This document shows, in pieces, positions 20,655-26,949 of a stretch of 26,949 bases of DNA. Source of the stretch: Sphacelaria rigidula. Taxonomy: Eukaryota > Phaeophyceae > Sphacelariales. Below the pieces are notes generated by a model that saw only the letters and a program-made list of their open reading frames with translations, did no database searches and had not been told where the DNA came from. The stretch covers positions 1 through 26,949 of the forward strand of contig CAXNAA020000127.1 in assembly GCA_964200075.2 (NCBI GenBank). The letters are read 5' to 3'. How positions within the stretch are numbered: the first letter of the stretch is position 1; the number at the start of each line of letters is the position of its first letter. A program made the position numbers and the translations under genes.

Positions 20655-22232
20655 GTATATTCATTCTCGTGATTCGTTGTTGTTCGAAACAGGTGTTTAC
20701 CTTTCCCTCGCAGCACACATTCTAGGCACCTTACCCACGTGTTGCATTTTCAAGATTTTGTTTCTGTTTTGGTGAGATTTGGCTCTTCCTGTCGTGTTCC
20801 ATGTATCATTATCCCGTGTATAAATGCGACATTAAAAGATCCACAATTGGAAGCATGGTATTCGCTATCCTGTGGCAGCGGCGGAGACCAGGCAACGTGC
20901 ATGCAGAAGAAAATAGGCAACGTACTGGCCAACCACATCGCCCTTCGTCATCGCACCCCCTACTATCGTTTTTCAAGCTTAATTCTTCAGGCAGAGACGG
21001 CGATCACGACACCGATAGCCGTGCGGTATCGCTGAAACGGCTTCATTGCAATCAGTCGATAGCTGTGCTCCTGACATAGTTAGCGCTCTTTCATCAAGAA
21101 AAATTGCGTCCGAAGAATTAGCATCAGCGGGTACGATAGCGATAGCGAGGGTTATTGTGGTATACATGGTGAAGATCTACAGATTCTGCACTTGCATCGA
21201 AAGCGACTTTTCCAGGCTTCTCGGTCTACCAACCAAGACTTGAGTATCAATCCTGGATATCTCGAGTGTAACTATCAACGAACTCATCGCCCCGGAGCCT
21301 CATATACCGATGCCAATTGACACTGTAGATCATGTGAAGGATTAAAAAATCTGAGATCAAACGATTCTTGAGATTTTGTCAAAGCCATCGTACAATTTCC
21401 AGCGCCAGTTGGCATGGGTACGATGGGGACTGGGGTTGTGACCTTACGAATAGCTATATATATATATATATATATATACATTTCCTTTTCTTGTCAAACT
21501 CCGAACCCCTCCTCGTCCTCGGAATGATTTTGTGGTCTCGAGATCATAGCCTATTTTTTTCTCCCCCAGCACACGTATACTATTTTGGTCTATACTCCAC
21601 AGCTACAGTACCTCGAAGTGACGAGTTATCATATGCTGTCGCAAACACTCTACGCATCACAATGAACGTTTGGTCCCAAAAATTAACGTCCAGATACGTT
21701 TGTACCCGACATGAATTGCGGGGAATAAACAACTAACGAGCTAACCGCTAGCCGGGGGTCCTGCGAGTCTTCAGCCTCACGTTCTCGCTCTTTGGTATTT
21801 TCTCTCGAACGAGCCTTCTGTTCAATCCCAATCGCCATGGTGAACATTTCATCGTCCACTTTTTTTTCTCTGGGTAGTCATTGCGTCACCGCCGAAATGA
21901 CGTGTTTTTTTTTTCTTATCAAATACCTTCAACACCTCCCCCGAAATCGGGATTTCAATCCATTTTTTCTCCGACGACCCAAACTGGAAAGTTATCCTGT
22001 GAACATCGTACTCCTTCTAACAACACTTACCGCTTCTTGAACTTTCAAGTGAAGATAGCACATCCTCTGCAAAAAAGGCACGATTCATTGAATAAAATAT
22101 TCTAGCGTTAACCACTGAGTGTGTCTCAAGCACGAGTAGTGGGGGGTACGGTATACAGCTACCAGTACCGTGCGGAGATTTCCCCCATAGAGCCGAATAT
22201 TGACCACGTGTATATGTGTCCTTGTCCGCAAG
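20655..22232. other. Long intron with possible small exons
   Basis: Mostly stop-rich. Two short stretches look protein-like: one near 20820-20980 (LKDPQLEAWYSLSCG in one frame, overlapping two other readable frames) and one near 21046-21160 (DIVSALSSRKIASEELASAG). Neither has convincing splice sites on both sides. A (TA)n run sits at about 21454-21478. Confidence 0.35.
21454..21478. repeat. (TA)n microsatellite
   Basis: About 12 TA units. It is located in the long intron between the exons at 20654 and 22233. Confidence 0.95.
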
Positions 22233-23780
22233 CAGGCAGAGAGTGTCGTTGAGTTGGAGAACCTCTGGGAATCTGCACGTCGACATCAACGCCTTTCCTG
22301 CGCAATAGCACGAAAAACCTCACCACCGGCGCGGGTGCGTTTAGAGTCGTCGCGAGAAGGATTGTTTAGCGATGCGGTGATGGCGGACCGACGAGACGGA
22401 AGGGACGCGACCGCGGCAGTGGGATGTGGAGATGACTGCAACGGTGAAGTCGAAAGTTCCCGAGAGGGGCTGGTCTTCAGTGCCTTCGCTGACCTTCTAG
22501 GACGGTAAGAGCACCGTTCCTTGTGTTGTGTTGATTCCTGCCAAGGCAACCACATATGACTTCTACTACTGTATCATGACCTACGACGTCTACAAGCACC
22601 CCCCTCCCCATCCAACCGATCCCTCTACCTGCAAAACGTTGATACCCGTTCGAGCAGCAAACTGATAATTCTCAATTAGATGTAGTCTGGATTGTGGTAT
22701 CGTGGATGTGCCGTCTACCCCAACCGGTGGATCTCGAAAATGGGGAAAGTGGCATGCAGTTTTCTGATTGGTAGAAATAGTACGGCAATAGGTCTAATCT
22801 GTTTCGATTCCCATGTCATTTTTTGTTTTGATGAAATACGCCCAAGAAGACCGTTAACAGGAAGAGAAATAAGCTTCGACAATTAGCGTTCTCCATGCCG
22901 TGTTTTGGCCAATCAGGTACTGCAGTCACTATCGTCATTTTGGATCGCACTGGTTACTCGTAAACTTCCAGAAAATTTCCTCTAGGCCTGAACGACCACT
23001 CAAACTCCCTACTGGTGGTGACGTCACCCGTCAGTCAAGAATATTCGACCAATCATACTCCTCGAGTGGTTTTTGTGACCAACACGAAGACTGTGGACAC
23101 CCCTTCCCTCTGTCTTTGCATGAGCTAATCATCGTTTTCCCGTGAGTAAGTCATCAAGCTGCGTGCCACTTCTTCGTCTTTCTCTTCGAACAATAATCTA
23201 TCGTCGTGTAACTTCAAGACTATCTCGAACGGTCCCCGTCCGACTGTTTCCCTCTCTCGCAAAAGTACCCCGAGAAATGAGGCCATTCATGTCCAAAAGT
23301 CCCTCCGTCCCGAGACCATGGACGACGTCAGCAACCGACCAAGTATTTTCGGACGGTCAGATTCCTCCACTAGTTTGTTGCGGCCAATGCGGAGACCGCG
23401 TGCCGCTTTCTCCTTTTCCTCCGATGTTCTGCATGCTCGCAACATGCGCGCGGTGCCCAACGTTTCGTGATTGTTACAGATGTGCCCTCAGACGCGCGGA
23501 AAATATCTGCGTAGACCCTAGGCACCACCCCCCCTGTGCTCCCGGTGGATACGGAAGCAACATCAGCATGGCTACGAGCACTGCCGGGGGGATAGCAGGA
23601 GCGCGGATGTCTGGCGTCGGAAAAGCCGCCTTGTCAGCGCTGTTAGAGATTATTCAGCAGTCGAACGGACGTCGCAAGATGGTACGCGATCACGATGAAT
23701 GCTGTCGCGCTACGGGGAATAGCGCTGGTACTAGGGCGAGGAGGAGGATACTAGAAAGGGGATTCCATTTCTCTTTTTAG
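22233..23780 (+). CDS. 3' end of plus-strand gene, ZZ-like zinc finger protein
   Basis: Exons 22233-22504, 22986-23141 and 23219-23780 join in phase (0, 2, 2, stop TAG), 990 bases and 329 residues. Signals are donor CG/GTAAGA, acceptor AAATTTCCTCTAG, donor CCC/GTGAGT and acceptor GTAACTTCAAG; the last intron is only 77 bases. Residues 1-90 start with a helix (AESVVELENLWESARRHQRL), then two related segments, LESSREGLFSDA and VESSREGLVFSA. The final exon has a basic, Pro-rich lead, then a Cys cluster: C-x2-C (CGQC), 18 residues, C-x2-C-x5-C-x2-C (CARCPTFRDCYRC) and DPRHH. This order matches a ZZ-type zinc finger, with a longer first loop than usual. The tail is helical (GKAALSALLEIIQQSNGRRK) then Arg-rich. 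ZZ fingers usually mediate protein binding; the rest is inference. AATAAA follows 41 bases after the stop. Confidence 0.7.
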
Positions 23781-23821
23781 TAGCCGTTTGTACTATGAAT
23801 GAATGTATATTCACAAAGGCA

Positions 23822-23827
23822 AATAAA
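23822..23827 (+). terminator. Candidate polyadenylation signal AATAAA
   Basis: AATAAA lies 41 bases after the TAG of the plus-strand gene, a fitting distance for 3' end formation. Whether this organism uses that hexamer is not shown. Confidence 0.4.
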
Positions 23828-24928
23828 AGAACACCGGTTACACAGAACTTACTTTTGATGCTTTCTTTTTATTATCGGACGTCGGATGTCTCATGAGCAA
23901 ACACTACTCGCTATATAACGCTATACGTATATATATATATATACATATGCGTGTATTCGATTCGTAAGACGTCCACTGCACGGTGCTCGCTCTTCAGTTT
24001 GCAACACAGCATACGCGGGCTTAGCGTCAAGGTTCTCTTCTCTCATACCTCCGGGAGTTTTGTTGTTGTTCTGTCGCGAACTCGTGTATGCGCTCGCGCA
24101 CAAATCCCCACTTCCTTCAGTTCTCCGATTTGGCGCTTGTCAGTTTCGCCCCACGTGTAATAGACGCACACGAATCATTTCTGCGTTTGTCAACGGTCTA
24201 AGATGAACAAAAGGGAAGGGCGTTCCTGGAAGGAAGCGAGGAAGAGGGAGGAGAGCGAGTGGGTACTGCCGGTCGGAGAAAGTTACATGCTTTATTAATT
24301 TTTATGGGCAACGAGTGGATCCATTGCCTCCTCCGCCCCGTCACTGTTTCAAGTCTAGCCATAAAACTCCCAACACTCTTTACAAACACGATAGGACAAC
24401 GCTTATAGTTGGTGGCATAAAAAATCACGCAGGATCCTCATCCCCTACTCAGAGCATGGTCCTCGATACCCAAGTGGCTTTTTACTTGCTTCGACGACCA
24501 GTACAAGTATGGCCTGAAGCCTGCAGTCGATCTATGGGTGCTCAGCCCCATCAGCCTCGTGCGCCGGGGCTGACATGATCCGCACTTGAAAATGCGATCA
24601 GTTCAGAGTAGACAACAATGAAGGAGATATGCCAAGTGCATGTGAAAGCAGTTTAGACGTGAGGGTCACACGGGCGTCAAGATGAAGCGCTTATTGTACT
24701 CCCACGCTCGACCATAAATGATGTGATATGATGTCACGCGCGCTGGTGTTCATATCCAGTCCGCCGACCACCCTCCACTGTGCGGGAGTCGTTTGTGCCC
24801 GCATGGAGAGCACTATATCTAACTTTGTGCCCAGTGTTGAAGAAAAACCGGCACTTCCTGTGGTTATCGTCCGACATAACCAGTTTTCGTCCTCTACCGT
24901 GCCAACTCTTGATAACTTCACTGACCGG

Positions 24929-24958
24929 TGCAGGTGAAAGGCATGCAGGTGAAAGGCA
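24929..24958. repeat. 15-bp perfect tandem duplication
   Basis: TGCAGGTGAAAGGCA occurs twice head to tail. The unit contains CAG/GTGAAA, so it duplicates a donor-like site. Confidence 0.95.
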
Positions 24959-25398
24959 TCACAAATCCGTTCAGACGTACATTCACCTTGTCGTCCTCGA
25001 CTTCATTTAAAAGTAACACGGAGTGATTTTGACTTAGTCTACATTTTAACACAAACTTATATAACTTCACAACGAAGAAGTCGACGCCAATGACAAATGG
25101 TCAAATGTAAACTCAGGCCAGGAAATAATGCGAAACGCAAAAAAAATAATGTATTTGGTGCAGGTTTCATTAAATATTTAGTGTTTTCCATCAGGACTGT
25201 TCCGCAGTTTTATCGTTTCGTGTCAGTCGTGTTCATCTACGGGGTATTGCAGTATGGTAACGAACCTCACACGCGCAACCTCGAGATGATAGCGTGATCA
25301 AACCAAAGCAAAATGGAGGCCGCGAGCAAAACGAATTTTGGCTCAGAAGCCTTCTCGGCCGTAACGGCCTCAAGGGGATTATCCCGTCTCAGGATCCC

Positions 25399-25555
25399 CC
25401 CCCCCCCCCCCCCCCCCCACCCCCCCCCCACCACCCCCCCACCCCTACACATCACCCCCAGACACCTCGAAAACACACAACNNNNNNNNNNCTAACGGCC
25501 CACCCGGGACACACCCCCCCCCCCACCCCCCCCCCCCCCCCCCCCTTCCCCCCCC
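25399..25555. repeat. C-homopolymer-rich tract around a gap
   Basis: Long C runs broken by A or T flank the N run on both sides. The Pro-rich and Gly-rich frames here are artefacts. The tract probably reflects poor sequence at two contig ends. Confidence 0.9.
25482..25491. other. Assembly gap (10 N)
   Basis: Ten N bases join two contigs. The real gap length is unknown, and the order across it is not verified by the sequence. Confidence 0.99.
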
Positions 25556-25628
25556 AAAACCGTAGTTGCGTAGATCATGTATGCACACTAGGTAAATCAT
25601 TCAGGGTAGAAAAGACACAGGGCTGACA

Positions 25629-26949
25629 ACGTACTGTTCGTTTCTGGACGTGCAAAAAGCTTTCGACATAGTATGGCGAAATGGGCTCTGGAAAGAGTTG
25701 TGGGAAACTGGGATCAGAGAAAAGATGTGGAGAATGGTAAAGAAGATGACAGAATGTGCCAAAAGTGCCACGATACTACACGGGGGAACATCGAAATATT
25801 TCGATATTCTACAAGGAGTTGCACAGGGATGTACGTTATCACCCACTTTATCCAATGTATTCATGAATGACTTGATAACAGCAATAGAAGTAGCAAATCA
25901 AAGAGTCAAGATGGGTGGAGGTGTGATATAAGAGTAGTTGATGTTCGCGGATGGTTTTGTGGGGATTTCAGAAACACCAAAGGATTGCAACAGCAGATAG
26001 ACAAGGCGCTAGAATACACTAGGAGATGGAGAGTGACAGCGAATGTCAGCACATGCGTGGTACTCGTCTGTAACGAAGATAAGAAAAATCCGGCAGAGTT
26101 CAGGTGGAAGTGGGGAGAAGAGAAACTGCCGATTTGTAGACCAGTACACATACCCTGGCGTAGAGATCTGAAAAACTGTTCTTGGGATGCACACATGAAC
26201 AAAGTAATAGAAAGGGGTAAGGCACAGATAGGAAGGATGGACGTGATCCTCAGAGACTCGCACTCAGACACCAGGACTAAGAGATGTATTCTGATGAATG
26301 TGATCGTACCAAAGCTGGATTATGCAGGAGAAGTATGGGAGGGGAACGTGAAGCTGGTGAAGAAGTGAGAAACAGTACAGATGGTAGCAGCTAAGAAGAT
26401 ACTTGAATGCTCGCAAACGACGAGTAATACAGCACTGAGAGCAGAGTTGGGAGTGTACTCACTTGAAACAAAGACATGAGAAAATTGCGATGGCAACATA
26501 ACTTGAAGAACATGCAGAGAAAGAGACTGTCAGCTATAGTTGGTAAGGCTGTATGGAAGAAAAGTACGAAGGGGAAGCCTGGAATAAGGTGGGATAGAGA
26601 AGGCGAGAAAGTAGGGAAGGATATAGGAGGAAACCAAGACGAAATACTGTCCATACGTGAAGGTGCGGGGTACAAAACAAAAGTAAGATACATGATAGAA
26701 ATAAGGGGAAAAGGAGCGCTCAGACGTGAGGTATACGCGAAAATAACCCTGGAGATACACGAGGGGTTGAGAGAAGAGATCGGAATGGAAGCATATTCGC
26801 ATGGCCCCATGAACACGGCGAAAAATATGAAACTGCGATTTCGGGTGGGGGACCTAGACCTACCAGAAAGAAGAAAGAGATATACCAGGAGTCAAAAGGG
26901 GGAGGAAGTAGATGGACAGAACTGCCTCTGTGGCAAAGCAATAGAGAGC
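25629..26949 (+). pseudogene. Decayed non-LTR (LINE) reverse transcriptase, 5'- and 3'-truncated
   Basis: Plus-strand fragments in three frames give an RT palm and C-terminal region. The first frame (25629-25931) has block A (FLDVQKAFDIVWRNGLW) and block B (GVAQGCTLSPTLSNVFMNDL), then TAA and TAG stops. Immediately after is LMFADGFVGIS, where the catalytic FADD box reads FADG. A frameshift near 25980 leads into 25985-26368 (QQQIDKALEYTRRW, later ERGKAQIGRMDVILRDSH) ending in TGA. Another shift near 26470 leads to a frame open to the window end, with Lys/Arg-rich linker, LRFRVGDLDLPERRKRYTR and NCLCGKAIES, which looks like the start of a Cys/His knuckle. Such elements copy their RNA at nicked DNA targets. 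This copy has stops, frameshifts and a mutated active site, so it is dead. The 5' part is lost at the gap. Confidence 0.92.

Larger units (their letters stand above)
23781..25395. other. Intergenic region, one weak coding candidate
   Basis: After the AATAAA there is a (TA)n run (about 23929-23946) and mostly stop-rich DNA. The stretch 24728-24934 is open on both strands. The plus strand reads from ATG (ISNFVPSVEEKPALPVVIV) to a TGA that overlaps a CAG/GTGAAA donor. The minus strand also reads plausibly. Neither could be assigned to a gene. Confidence 0.35.

Noticed and set aside
25267-25476. Gly-rich or Pro-rich small protein beside the gap.
   Set aside because: It consists of homopolymer C/G next to an assembly gap.

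Overview
This window reads as nuclear DNA from an intron-dense eukaryote. There are no bacterial operons, ribosome-binding sites or long uninterrupted genes. Instead there are short open blocks bounded by pyrimidine-tract/AG acceptors and GTGAGT- or GTAAGT-type donors, plus microsatellites, foldback elements, a decayed LINE and a 10-N assembly gap. Poly-Ala, poly-Gln and poly-His runs, introns of about 80 to 1500 bases and divergently arranged genes would suit a brown alga (an Ectocarpus-like stramenopile). That identification is inference, not proof. Coding regions were rebuilt by reading frames and splice phases by hand, so exon edges are hypotheses and all products are unnamed.

Left half (about 0.3-9.9 kb), mainly minus strand. 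The best-supported model is a ten-exon chain from 7790 down to 3369. Every junction is phase-compatible and the 410 codons end in a stop. Its C-terminal half is helical. Further minus-strand exons at 1810-1636, 1035-934 and 623-298 may extend it if the TGA at 3371-3369 lies in an intron. Upstream there is a poly-Q/poly-H/poly-A frame (8753-8271) and the first exons of a membrane-anchored protein (9913-9345).

Right half (about 10.5-23.8 kb), mainly plus strand. An acidic first exon (10503) is followed by phase-compatible exon groups at 12990-15525, 17008-17650, 18397-18537, 18824 onward, 20489-20654 and 22233-23780. The last carries a C-terminal ZZ-like cysteine cluster, a TAG stop and a nearby AATAAA. 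These may be one very large gene or two to three neighbours. About 590 bases between the divergent starts at 9913 and 10503 are a likely shared promoter.

Repeats: (TAA)n at the left end, (GT)34 in an intron, two foldback elements (15586-16000 and 17815-18033), an inverted duplication (8382-8687), and a C-rich gap (25399-25555). A dead non-LTR reverse transcriptase (25629-26949) occupies the right end. No rRNA, convincing tRNA, CRISPR array or virus gene was seen.
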